DNA of 28,205 nt from an uncultured Mucilaginibacter sp. (lineage in GTDB: Bacteria > Bacteroidota > Bacteroidia > Sphingobacteriales > Sphingobacteriaceae): positions 1 to 28,205 of the forward strand of contig NZ_CAMLOV010000063.1 in NCBI RefSeq assembly GCF_946481715.1, read 5' to 3'. A program made the translations under genes and the position numbers. The notes beneath the pieces are model-generated. The model saw only the letters and a list, made by a program, of their open reading frames with translations, was not told where the DNA came from and made no database searches. This document shows positions 1 through 6,300 of this stretch, in pieces; positions within the stretch are counted from its first letter, which is position 1; every line of letters begins with the position of its first letter.

Positions 1-1
1 A

Positions 2-418
2 CTGATGGGCTTATCCCCCGTAAAAATTATGGCTGACGAGAGTGTATATATCCATCACGATGCCCGCAAGCAGATAGAAAGCGGCAGTTGCCATTACGTA
101 AACATAAAAATGGCCAAGGCCGGCGGGATAACCGAAGCCAAAAAGATCCACGACACCTGCGCAGAACGCGGCATCCCCTGTATGATGGGCGGTATGCTGG
201 AAAGTCGCATAGCGCTCAGCAGCAAACTGCATTTTGTATACGCCAGTCCCAATGTTCATTTTTACGATATGGATACCTGTAAACTTGGGCATTTAATTGA
301 CCCATGCATAGGCGGCGCGCAATACAATGGCTATCACCTGGATATCAGCGACGCGCCGGGAATAGGAGCAGATGCGGATGAAAAGTTTTTGGAGGGGTGT
401 GAGAAGTGGGTTGTCTGA
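2..418 (+). CDS. Dipeptide epimerase (enolase superfamily), C-terminal part
   Basis: C-terminal 138 residues of a mandelate-racemase/muconate-lactonizing-type enzyme; the reading frame is open to the window edge, so the N-terminal capping domain and first metal ligand lie outside. The barrel motifs match L-Ala-D/L-Glu epimerases: MADES (metal-ligand region), then VNIKMAKAGGI carrying the catalytic lysine, then GGMLESRIALSS, and a late D-x-D (FYDMDTC) that binds the dipeptide in that subgroup. The family epimerises dipeptides such as L-Ala-D-Glu released from peptidoglycan, allowing murein peptides to be recycled in the cytoplasm. Substrate is inferred from family resemblance only; an o-succinylbenzoate synthase-like or other dipeptide epimerase is the alternative. 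It ends before a palindrome-rich gap that separates it from the convergent M20 peptidase. Confidence 0.85.
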   Translation: MMGLSPVKIMADESVYIHHDARKQIESGSCHYVNIKMAKAGGITEAKKIHDTCAERGIPCMMGGMLESRIALSSKLHFVYASPNVHFYDMDTCKLGHLIDPCIGGAQYNGYHLDISDAPGIGADADEKFLEGCEKWVV

Positions 419-423
419 ATCAG

Positions 424-475
424 AATTTACAGAATTAGAGGATTTACAGAATGCCGCATGGCGTTCTGTAAATCC
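424..475. repeat. Hairpin built from the word atttacagaat
   Basis: Two direct copies of a ggatttacagaat-like word are followed by an inverted copy. The main stem is 440-455 paired with 460-475, 16 pairs including one G-T, with a four-base loop gcat. It lies just after the epimerase stop codon and could end transcription, but it lacks a T tract. It is one of several gap-specific palindromes in the window. Confidence 0.7.
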
Positions 476-486
476 TTATCCCCCAA

Positions 487-570
487 CGTCCTTGCGAGGA
501 ACGAAGCAATCTCTAAGCTATGCATCACCGCTCTGCTTATCTGGAGATTGCTTCGTACCTCGCAAGGACG
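487..570 (+). repeat. MITE-like dispersed inverted repeat, copy 1
   Basis: Terminal arms of 27 bases (487-513 and 544-570) are inverse complements with one mismatch; the arm carries the word ttgcgaggaacgaagcaatct, which I know as a frequent Bacteroidota intergenic repeat. The 30-base middle is also conserved: bases 513-536 match the reverse complement of 26233-26256 in 22 of 24 positions, so this copy and the one near hisF are the same element in opposite orientation. It has no coding capacity. It fills the gap between two convergent genes. Confidence 0.85.
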
Positions 571-591
571 CGGCGGAAGACTTGGTAACTC

Positions 592-1962
592 TTATTTACT
601 CAACTCCGCAAAATATTTATGAAAAAGCGGTATCGTCTCTATCCCTTTGTAATAATTAAAAATGTCATACTTTTCATTTGGCGAGTGCAGGGCATCGCTA
701 TCCAAACCAAAGCCCATCAGTACGGTTTTTAGGCCCAGCTCGGCTTCAAATAAAGCTACTATGGGAATGCTGCCACCACCACGGGTTGGAATAGGTTGCT
801 TGCCGAATGCTTCGGCTATGGCTTTCTGTGCCGCTTTGTAGGCAATGCTATCGGTAGGGGTAACCACCGGCTCGCCGCCATGGTGCGGGGTAACTTTCAC
901 CTTAACGTATTTAGGGGCAATCTTCAGAAAATGATCTGTAAAAAGTTGCGTTATTTTTTCGCTGGTTTGGTTCGGCACCAAACGCATGGAAATTTTGGCA
1001 CTGGCCTTTGATGGCAGTACGGTTTTAGCGCCTTCGCCAATGTAGCCGCCCCAAATGCCGTTCACTTCTAAAGTCGGGCGGGTGCCGGTACGCTCGAAGG
1101 TGGTATAGCCTTTCTCGCCCCATGTTTCGGCTATGTCCAGGTCCTCTTTATATTCTTCCTCGTCGTACGGTGCGGCGTTTAGTTCTGCGCGTTCGGCTTC
1201 GGTTAGTTCAATCACATCATCGTAAAAACCGGGGATAGCAATATGGTTATCCTCATCATGCAACGATGCGACCATTTTTGCGAGTACAGTTGCCGGGTTG
1301 GCTACGGCGCCGCCGTATACGCCCGAATGCAAATCACGGTTAGGGCCGGTTACTTCTACTTCTAAATAGGATAAGCCGCGTAAGCCTGTCTCTAAAGAGG
1401 GGTGCTCCATGCTGATCATCGAGGTATCGGAAATCAGCACCACATCTGCCTTAAGCCGTTCTTTATTTTGTTTTACAAAAATGCCCAGGTTATTGGAACC
1501 TACTTCTTCCTCGCCCTCAATCATAAATTTGATATTGCAGGGAAGGGTATCGGTTTGCATCATCAGCTCGAAGGCTTTTACATGCATATAAAACTGCCCC
1601 TTATCGTCGCAAGCGCCGCGGGCATAAATTTTACCATCGCGGATGGTAGGCTCAAATGGTGGAGTGAGCCAAAGTTCCAGTGGGTCGGGTGGTTGTACAT
1701 CATAATGGCCGTAAACCAAAACGGTTGGGAGGGAGGCATCGATGATCTTTTCGCCATATACAATTGGGTAACCCGCGGTTTGGCAAACTTCTACCTTTTC
1801 GGCACCGGCATCTACCAATTTTTTGGCCACGTAATCGGCGGCGTTTAAAACATAGGGTTTGTATTTTGGGTCGGCGCTAACGGAGGGGAAGCGCAGCAGT
1901 TCGAACAACTCATCCAGCAAACGCTGTTTATTATCTTCTATATATTGCTTTATTGCCTGCAT
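592..1962 (-). CDS. M20 family metallo-dipeptidase
   Basis: A 456-residue di-zinc peptidase of the M20/M25/M40 clan, of the cytosolic dipeptidase (CNDP/PepV-like) type. Visible motifs: GHYDVQ with zinc ligand His86 and catalytic Asp88; GACDDKG with the bridging Asp near 119-120; EGEEEVGS near 149-156 with catalytic and zinc-binding glutamates; and a C-terminal metal-ligand region at ALHSPNE. It probably hydrolyses di- or short peptides. No signal peptide is seen. The frame is open 23 codons further upstream, but the start at MQAIKQYIED fits the family N-terminus and lies about 17 bases after a good promoter -7 box. It is convergent with the epimerase. The exact peptide specificity cannot be read from sequence. 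Confidence 0.92.
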   Translation of the reverse strand: MQAIKQYIEDNKQRLLDELFELLRFPSVSADPKYKPYVLNAADYVAKKLVDAGAEKVEVCQTAGYPIVYGEKIIDASLPTVLVYGHYDVQPPDPLELWLTPPFEPTIRDGKIYARGACDDKGQFYMHVKAFELMMQTDTLPCNIKFMIEGEEEVGSNNLGIFVKQNKERLKADVVLISDTSMISMEHPSLETGLRGLSYLEVEVTGPNRDLHSGVYGGAVANPATVLAKMVASLHDEDNHIAIPGFYDDVIELTEAERAELNAAPYDEEEYKEDLDIAETWGEKGYTTFERTGTRPTLEVNGIWGGYIGEGAKTVLPSKASAKISMRLVPNQTSEKITQLFTDHFLKIAPKYVKVKVTPHHGGEPVVTPTDSIAYKAAQKAIAEAFGKQPIPTRGGGSIPIVALFEAELGLKTVLMGFGLDSDALHSPNEKYDIFNYYKGIETIPLFHKYFAELSK

Positions 1963-1979
1963 GGTAAATGTATTTGAGG

Positions 1980-2009
1980 CAAATATAGTGTTGCGGAATA
2001 GATATCCAA
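1980..2009 (-). promoter_or_regulatory. Bacteroidota-type promoter for the M20 peptidase
   Basis: Read on the minus strand there is TTG, a 19-base spacer and TATATTTG (1980-1987), matching the Bacteroidota consensus TTG-N19-21-TAnnTTTG. Transcription would begin roughly 10 bases before the start at 1962. It is the best promoter match seen in the window. Confidence 0.6.
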
Positions 2010-2013
2010 TAGA

Positions 2014-2081
2014 TTTCACGCAAAGGCGCAAAGCCGCTGAGCAACAATTAAAACTTTGCGCCTTAGCGTCTTTGCGCGAAA
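2014..2081. repeat. Palindrome of the cacgcaaaggcgcaaag repeat family
   Basis: Left arm 2014-2033 pairs with right arm 2054-2081; the right arm has eight additional bases (acgctaag inverted), giving a bulge. The word cacgcaaag-gcgcaaag is a common intergenic repeat in Bacteroidota, and half of it recurs at 15963-15980. The element sits between the ybjQ-like gene and the promoter of the M20 peptidase, where it could act as a transcript-end hairpin. Confidence 0.75.
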
Positions 2082-2100
2082 CTAATATGAAAACTGGCTA

Positions 2101-2430
2101 TTACGCTTTCTCCACCACAACAGCAGTACCATAAGCCAAAACCTCGGTAATGCCCTGCATCACTTCGTTGGCATCGTAGCGCATGTTAATAATGGCATTG
2201 GCACCAATGGCACGGGCGTGCTGTATCAGCAACTGATAAGCTTCTTCGCGGGCGTTTTCGCAAAGCTCAACATAAACAGAAAGCCTGCCGCCAAAAAGCG
2301 ATTGTATGCCACCTGCAAAATTGCCCACAACGCTGCGGCTGCGTACGGTTATGCCACGCACTACGCCGAGGTGTTTGGTAACTTTATAACCTTCTAACGT
2401 GTTGCTGGTGGTGATGAGTGAAGTATCCAT
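2101..2430 (-). CDS. YbjQ/UPF0145 family protein
   Basis: 109 residues matching the full length of the YbjQ (UPF0145, heavy-metal-binding-domain-like) family: an N-terminal TTSNTLEGYKV strand, the GVVRGITVRSR segment, and the conserved ARAIGANAIINMRYD motif followed by an AYGTAVVVEK end. The family forms a small pentameric alpha/beta fold; its biochemical role is unknown. It begins 31 bases after the alpha/beta hydrolase gene on the same strand, so the two are probably co-transcribed. No signal peptide or membrane segment. Confidence 0.9.
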   Translation of the reverse strand: MDTSLITTSNTLEGYKVTKHLGVVRGITVRSRSVVGNFAGGIQSLFGGRLSVYVELCENAREEAYQLLIQHARAIGANAIINMRYDANEVMQGITEVLAYGTAVVVEKA

Positions 2431-2461
2431 AATGTTGTAAAGATTTGTTTGGTGTTAGATG

Positions 2462-3382
2462 TTATTTCTTTAAAAATGTTACTAATGCGGGGTTCACAAT
2501 ATCGGGCTGTTCTAAAAAAGGCAGGTGAGCGGCATCATCAACCGGTAAAAACTCCGATTTTAAAACCGCGTTTACCGAATTGCTGAATGAAAACGGTACC
2601 GATTTATCCTCCCGGCCCCAAATAAGCATTACGGGTTTATTTTTGGCGTTTAACGCCGCATAACTCTCCCTGGGGTTAAAATCGTAATTGTACTGTGTAG
2701 AAACCAATGCATGGCGAAACCCTTTGTATTCCATTTGCGGGGTGTATTGGTCAACCCAGGTGGGGTGTTTGTCGGGGTACTTAAAATCCTGCATCTGGCT
2801 CAGTGCCCTTTTTTCGGCGCCTATTAATTCTTTAAAAGTGGTTATGTAAGGCGAAAAATCCGGCTTGCCGAACTCATACACCGGGTCAATCAATACAACT
2901 TTGTTTACCATATCGGGGTAGGTATTAGCAAAATCGGTTACCACTGCCCCACCGAAGGATACGCCCACAAGGCTTACAGGCCGTTTTAGCTCAAGTTTTT
3001 GTATCAGGTCTTTTAGCTGGTCCATGTACAAGTCTTTATTATAAACCGTATCCGGTCGGTCGGAATAGCCCCTGCCAAATTCATCGTACCGCAATACCCG
3101 GAAACCATGTTCGGTTAAATATTCGTAAGTGCCATTCCATATATAGTAAGGAACGCTAAATCCATGCACCAGTATTACCACTTTGCCACTATCGGGGCCA
3201 TCCAGCTCATAATGGGTAACCCCACCGCTTAGTTCCTCGTAGCTGCCATTGGTATTTTTGCGGAGGTTGTAAGTAATTTCTTTTGTTTCCTTATTCTGAG
3301 TGAAATAGAAAATGGCGACAACTGCAGCCGCCAAAAGGACGAGTACAAATAGAAAAGTAATAAAACGTTTTAAAAGCTTCAT
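2462..3382 (-). CDS. Membrane-anchored alpha/beta hydrolase
   Basis: 306 residues. Residues 7-28 form a hydrophobic helix after KLLKR, with no clear cleavage site, so this is probably an N-terminal anchor with the enzyme in the periplasm. The fold motifs are in order: HGFS oxyanion hole (73-76), nucleophile elbow GVSFGG with Ser142, acid Asp259 in WGREDKS, and His286 in DAAHLPF. The family covers esterases, lipases and C-C hydrolases; the substrate cannot be deduced. It is divergent from the DUF2520 gene across an 87-base gap and leads into the ybjQ-like gene. Confidence 0.88.
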   Translation of the reverse strand: MKLLKRFITFLFVLVLLAAAVVAIFYFTQNKETKEITYNLRKNTNGSYEELSGGVTHYELDGPDSGKVVILVHGFSVPYYIWNGTYEYLTEHGFRVLRYDEFGRGYSDRPDTVYNKDLYMDQLKDLIQKLELKRPVSLVGVSFGGAVVTDFANTYPDMVNKVVLIDPVYEFGKPDFSPYITTFKELIGAEKRALSQMQDFKYPDKHPTWVDQYTPQMEYKGFRHALVSTQYNYDFNPRESYAALNAKNKPVMLIWGREDKSVPFSFSNSVNAVLKSEFLPVDDAAHLPFLEQPDIVNPALVTFLKK

Positions 3383-3469
3383 TTTTTGCGAGGGAATAAG
3401 GATTGTTGAATTAAGAAATAAAAGTAATTGAATTATTTAATTTAGCACCATAATCTATTTCGAAAACTG

Positions 3470-4252
3470 ATGCGTATCACCCTTATCGGATCGGGCAATG
3501 TCGCCACACATCTTTCGGCAGCCCTAAAAAATGCAGGGCACCGATTAGTGCAGGTTTATAGCCCAACCATGCAAAATGCCGCCTTATTAGCTTATCACGT
3601 TGGCGCATCGGCCATTGATAACCTTAACGATATTGACGATGAAACTGATATTTTCATCATCGCTGTTAAGGATGACGCTATTGCAGCACTTGTACCCGCT
3701 TTATCCAGGTTGGGTAAGTTGATTGTACATACATCGGGCGCGGTGGATATACAAACTTTGTTGGATATTACCCTCAACGCAGGAGTGTTTTATCCTTTGC
3801 AAACCTTCAGTAAAACCAAAGAGTTAAACTTTAGGGAAGTACCGATGTGTATTGAGGGGGCTGATGAAGCTATCACCACACAATTGGTAGACCTTGCCCG
3901 CAGCATCAGCAATAGTGTTTACCGGGTAAGTTCGGCGCAGCGTAAGGTACTGCACCTGGCTGCTGTATTTGCCTGCAATTTTACCAATCACCTGTATTCG
4001 GTTGCCGAAGGGCTGTTAAAGGAGCATACTATGAACTTTGATATGCTGCGCCCGCTGATATTAGAGACCGCAGATAAAATAAAGAAACATTTGCCTGCCA
4101 ATGTACAAACCGGACCGGCTGTGCGTAAAGACGAGCAAACTATGCAGGCACACCTGCAAATGTTGGATGGCAAAACTGAATTGCAGGAAATTTACGTATC
4201 GTTAAGTCAGGATATTATCAAAAACAGTAACAGGGGTAACGGGGATAGTTAA
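3470..4252 (+). CDS. Rossmann-fold DUF2520 protein (NADP-oxidoreductase-like)
   Basis: 260 residues: an N-terminal NAD(P)-binding Rossmann domain with LIGSGNVATHL (GxGxxA at 7-12) and the HTSG turn at 87-90, followed by FYPLQTFS at 107-114 and an all-helical C-terminal DUF2520 domain. The layout resembles F420-dependent NADP oxidoreductases and ketopantoate-reductase-like enzymes, but the reaction is unknown. From memory, related Bacteroidota often place this gene directly with a KdsC-type phosphatase and maf, as here; in this window a ferredoxin and iscX lie between them. First gene of a plus-strand run. Confidence 0.88.
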   Translation: MRITLIGSGNVATHLSAALKNAGHRLVQVYSPTMQNAALLAYHVGASAIDNLNDIDDETDIFIIAVKDDAIAALVPALSRLGKLIVHTSGAVDIQTLLDITLNAGVFYPLQTFSKTKELNFREVPMCIEGADEAITTQLVDLARSISNSVYRVSSAQRKVLHLAAVFACNFTNHLYSVAEGLLKEHTMNFDMLRPLILETADKIKKHLPANVQTGPAVRKDEQTMQAHLQMLDGKTELQEIYVSLSQDIIKNSNRGNGDS

Positions 4253-4266
4253 TTTTGTTACTTTTG
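4250..4266 (+). promoter_or_regulatory. Two overlapping-spaced TAnnTTTG boxes before the ferredoxin
   Basis: TAATTTTG (4250-4257) and TACTTTTG (4259-4266) both match the Bacteroidota -7 box and lie 14 and 5 bases before the start codon. Transcripts from them would have almost no leader. No convincing -33 TTG lies at the right distance, so this is tentative. Confidence 0.3.
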
Positions 4267-4271
4267 CCAAA

Positions 4272-4604
4272 ATGAATATTTTTAAAATAAAGATCAACTT
4301 TGAAGAAGCAGGCCACGATACTATCGAACTGCCTATCGCCGAAGGGGAATCTGTTTTGGACGTGTGCCTGGAAAACGGCATAGAACTACAGCACAATTGC
4401 GGCGGCGTATGCGGTTGCAGCACCTGCCATGTATATGTTAACAAGGGGATGGATAACATCCAGGAGATATCGGACAAGGAAGAGGATTTTATTGATAGGG
4501 CGGTAAACCCGCGCATTACATCGCGCCTGGGCTGCCAGTGCGTAATTATAGATGGCGATATAGAAGTTACCCTGCCCGATCAGTCTGGCTTTATGGGCCA
4601 CTAA
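4272..4604 (+). CDS. fdx: 2Fe-2S ferredoxin, adrenodoxin/Isc type
   Basis: 110 residues with the cluster motif C-x5-C-x2-C at Cys43, Cys49 and Cys52 and the fourth ligand Cys88 in RLGCQ, the arrangement of vertebrate/Isc-type [2Fe-2S] ferredoxins. Additional cysteines (32, 47, 90) flank the site; Cys47 inside CGGVCGC is also frequent in Isc ferredoxins. It would pass electrons during Fe-S assembly or to an oxygenase. It starts 19 bases after the DUF2520 stop and is followed 33 bases later by iscX, the same order as the fdx-iscX end of proteobacterial isc operons. Confidence 0.92.
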   Translation: MNIFKIKINFEEAGHDTIELPIAEGESVLDVCLENGIELQHNCGGVCGCSTCHVYVNKGMDNIQEISDKEEDFIDRAVNPRITSRLGCQCVIIDGDIEVTLPDQSGFMGH

Positions 4605-4637
4605 TGATAAATTTGAACGAACACTCACAAGCAAGAA

Positions 4638-4880
4638 ATGAACGACGATAAATTCGCCCTGCCAATACATTGGAATGATTACGAAGATATAGCCCTGAGC
4701 CTTTACGAAAAGTTTGGCGACGACTTTGGCGAATCGAAGATCTACCGCATCCGTTTTACAGAGCTGCTGGATTGGGTTTTAAGCCTGCCAAACTTTGCCG
4801 GTACCCGCGAAGAATCTAACGAAGGCCACTTGGAGCAAATACAAAGCGCCTGGGTGTACGAGTGGCGGGATAACCAATAG
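4638..4880 (+). CDS. iscX: IscX (Fe-S assembly regulator)
   Basis: 80 residues matching the small acidic IscX/YfhJ family: a W-x-D-x-x-DIA opening (HWNDYEDIA), the RFTELLDW core (39-46), LPNF, then SNEGHLEQIQ and a final W-x-x-EW. IscX binds IscS and iron in Proteobacteria and slows cluster formation. No iscS, iscU or iscA lies nearby; only the fdx-iscX pair is present. About ten residues longer than the E. coli protein, from an additional segment between helices 1 and 2. Confidence 0.87.
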   Translation: MNDDKFALPIHWNDYEDIALSLYEKFGDDFGESKIYRIRFTELLDWVLSLPNFAGTREESNEGHLEQIQSAWVYEWRDNQ

Positions 4881-4883
4881 AAG

Positions 4884-4931
4884 TTAGAAAGGTTGGAGAA
4901 GTTAAAAAGTTGTAAGGTTGGAAAGTTGAAA
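4884..4931 (+). repeat. Short-period tandem repeat (aagttg words)
   Basis: About six degenerate copies of an eight-base unit related to aaggttgg/aaaagttg follow the iscX stop codon without interruption. No inverted partner is seen. It is one of the gap-specific word repeats of this window. Confidence 0.7.
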
Positions 4932-4960
4932 TGTTTTGAACCGGCAACGATTAAATTTCT

Positions 4961-5039
4961 AATCTGTGAAATCCATCCCTAATCGTGCAATCAAATAACA
5001 ATCGGTGCAATCATAACATAATCGGTGTAATCACAAAAA
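4961..5039 (+). repeat. Four 20-bp tandem repeats ending at the kdsC start codon
   Basis: Units start at 4961, 4981, 5000 and 5020, with the core aatcggtgcaatca; the last two copies are the most alike and the first is the most diverged. The array runs up to the base before the ATG at 5040, so the kdsC leader is made of repeats and shows no Shine-Dalgarno sequence. Confidence 0.8.
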
Positions 5040-5561
5040 ATGGAATCCTTTTTAAATAAGCTTAAAGATATAACCACTTTTATTTTTGATGTGGATGGGG
5101 TGCTGACAGATGGATCGATCATGGTAACCGAAACTGGGGTGCAGAGCCGTTCTTTTAATATTAAGGATGGTTACGCCTTGCAGCTTGCTGTAAAAAGTGG
5201 TTACAATGTGGCGGCGATATCCGGCAGCAGGAGCAAGAGCGCACTGTTCCGTTTAAATAGCCTCGGCATTAATGATGTTTACCTGGGCGCCCACACCAAA
5301 ACCGAGCGTTTTAAGATATACGTAGAAGAAAAGGCCATCCACCCCGGCAATGTATTGTACATGGCCGATGATATCCCCGACCTGGGTGTAATGAAAATCG
5401 TAGGCCTGCCGGTTTGCCCGGCCGATGCCTGTGAAGAGATAAAAGCCGTTAGTGCATTTGTTTCGCCCTACGCAGGCGGCAAAGGCTGTGTGCGCGACAT
5501 CATCGAAAAAGTGATGAAGGTACAAGGCAAGTGGATGAACGAACAGGCGTATAGCTGGTAG
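5040..5561 (+). CDS. kdsC: KdsC-type HAD phosphatase (Kdo-8-phosphate phosphatase)
   Basis: 173 residues, the usual length of tetrameric KdsC phosphatases without a cap domain. HAD motif I is DVDGVLTDG with nucleophile Asp17 and acid Asp19; motif II is the Ser61 of AISGS; the lysine is probably Lys87; motif III is MADDIPD (Asp110, Asp111, Asp114). The C-terminal PYAGGKGCVRDIIE tail resembles the substrate-closing tail of KdsC. It would release phosphate from Kdo-8-phosphate for lipopolysaccharide core synthesis in the cytoplasm. Related enzymes act on KDN-9-phosphate or fused CMP-sugars, so substrate is inferred. Followed 35 bases later by maf. Confidence 0.9.
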   Translation: MESFLNKLKDITTFIFDVDGVLTDGSIMVTETGVQSRSFNIKDGYALQLAVKSGYNVAAISGSRSKSALFRLNSLGINDVYLGAHTKTERFKIYVEEKAIHPGNVLYMADDIPDLGVMKIVGLPVCPADACEEIKAVSAFVSPYAGGKGCVRDIIEKVMKVQGKWMNEQAYSW

Positions 5562-5596
5562 GTTTAAGCCGAAAGCCTAAAGTCCAAAGCAAAAAG

Positions 5597-6184
5597 ATGA
5601 GCACATTTCCACCAATTATTCTCGCTTCCAAATCTCCGCGCAGGCAGGAGCTTTTAAAGCTAATGGATATTGATTTCCGTGTGGTTTTAAAGGAGGTGGA
5701 TGAATCGTACCCTGATGGGCTTTCGCCTGCCGAAATAGCCCTCTACATCGCCCAAAAAAAAGCTGAAGCATTTGATGAAGATATTACGGATGGGGTGGTG
5801 CTTACTGCCGATACCATTGTGTGTATTGAAGGCGAGATATTAGGCAAGCCGGATAATGCAGAGCACGCCGTTGAAATGTTGCATAAGCTAAGCGGCAAAG
5901 CACACCAGGTTTATACAGGTGTTTGCCTGCTGCATAAGCACCAGTACAATAAATTTTACGATATGTCGGAAGTGTTTTTCCGGAAGCTTACCGACGAAGA
6001 GATCAGCAGCTATGTGGCCGAATATCAACCATTCGATAAAGCAGGTTCCTACGGTATCCAGCAGCGCATCGGGCTCATCGGCATCGAGCGGATCAATGGT
6101 TCATATACCAATGTGGTGGGTTTACCTACAGAGAAAGTGTACCAGCAATTGATGAAGATTACTTCTTCCCAAGGAAACGTATAA
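5597..6184 (+). CDS. maf: Maf nucleotide pyrophosphatase (dTTP/UTP type)
   Basis: 195 residues with all Maf signatures: SKSPRR at 11-16, TADTIV with the catalytic Asp72, a lysine in LGKPD, FDKAGSYGIQ at 147-155 and the NGSYTNVVGLP end. The Gln155 of the GIQ motif is typical of the YhdE subgroup, which hydrolyses dTTP, UTP and modified pyrimidine nucleotides, whereas the 7-methyl-GTP subgroup differs there. It acts as a house-cleaning enzyme in the cytoplasm and is linked to division control in Bacillus. Last gene of the plus-strand run; a MITE-like repeat begins 3 bases after its stop. Confidence 0.93.
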   Translation: MSTFPPIILASKSPRRQELLKLMDIDFRVVLKEVDESYPDGLSPAEIALYIAQKKAEAFDEDITDGVVLTADTIVCIEGEILGKPDNAEHAVEMLHKLSGKAHQVYTGVCLLHKHQYNKFYDMSEVFFRKLTDEEISSYVAEYQPFDKAGSYGIQQRIGLIGIERINGSYTNVVGLPTEKVYQQLMKITSSQGNV

Positions 6185-6187
6185 ACT

Positions 6188-6285
6188 ACGTCATTGCCAC
6201 GAAGCAATCTATACGCTTTGCATTGCGGCTTTGCATGACGGCTTATCCTGTGCAGAGATTGCTTCGTACCTTACAGCAATGACGT
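6188..6285 (+). repeat. MITE-like dispersed inverted repeat, copy 2
   Basis: Outer arms acgtcattgc/gcaatgacgt are perfect; the inner arms acgaagcaatct (6199-6210) and agattgcttcgt (6256-6267) also pair. The left arm lacks the gagga bases seen in copy 1 and the right arm has a few others there, so the copy is partly decayed. Its middle (gctttgcatt...gcttatc) resembles copy 1 in the same orientation. It fills the gap between convergent maf and the M1 peptidase and may serve as a transcript-end structure for both. Confidence 0.8.
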
Positions 6286-6300
6286 TGGGGTTAAGAATCC

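Noticed and set aside
487..570. CRISPR repeat or tRNA-like structure
   Set aside because: Single inverted repeat units with no regular spacers, no cloverleaf and no CCA-type end.
372..659. Plus-strand open frame of 95 codons after the epimerase
   Set aside because: It overlaps the epimerase end and runs through the hairpin and MITE-like repeat; the protein has no domain-like character.
4961..5039. Short CRISPR array
   Set aside because: Units are contiguous 20-mers without spacers and no cas genes are present.
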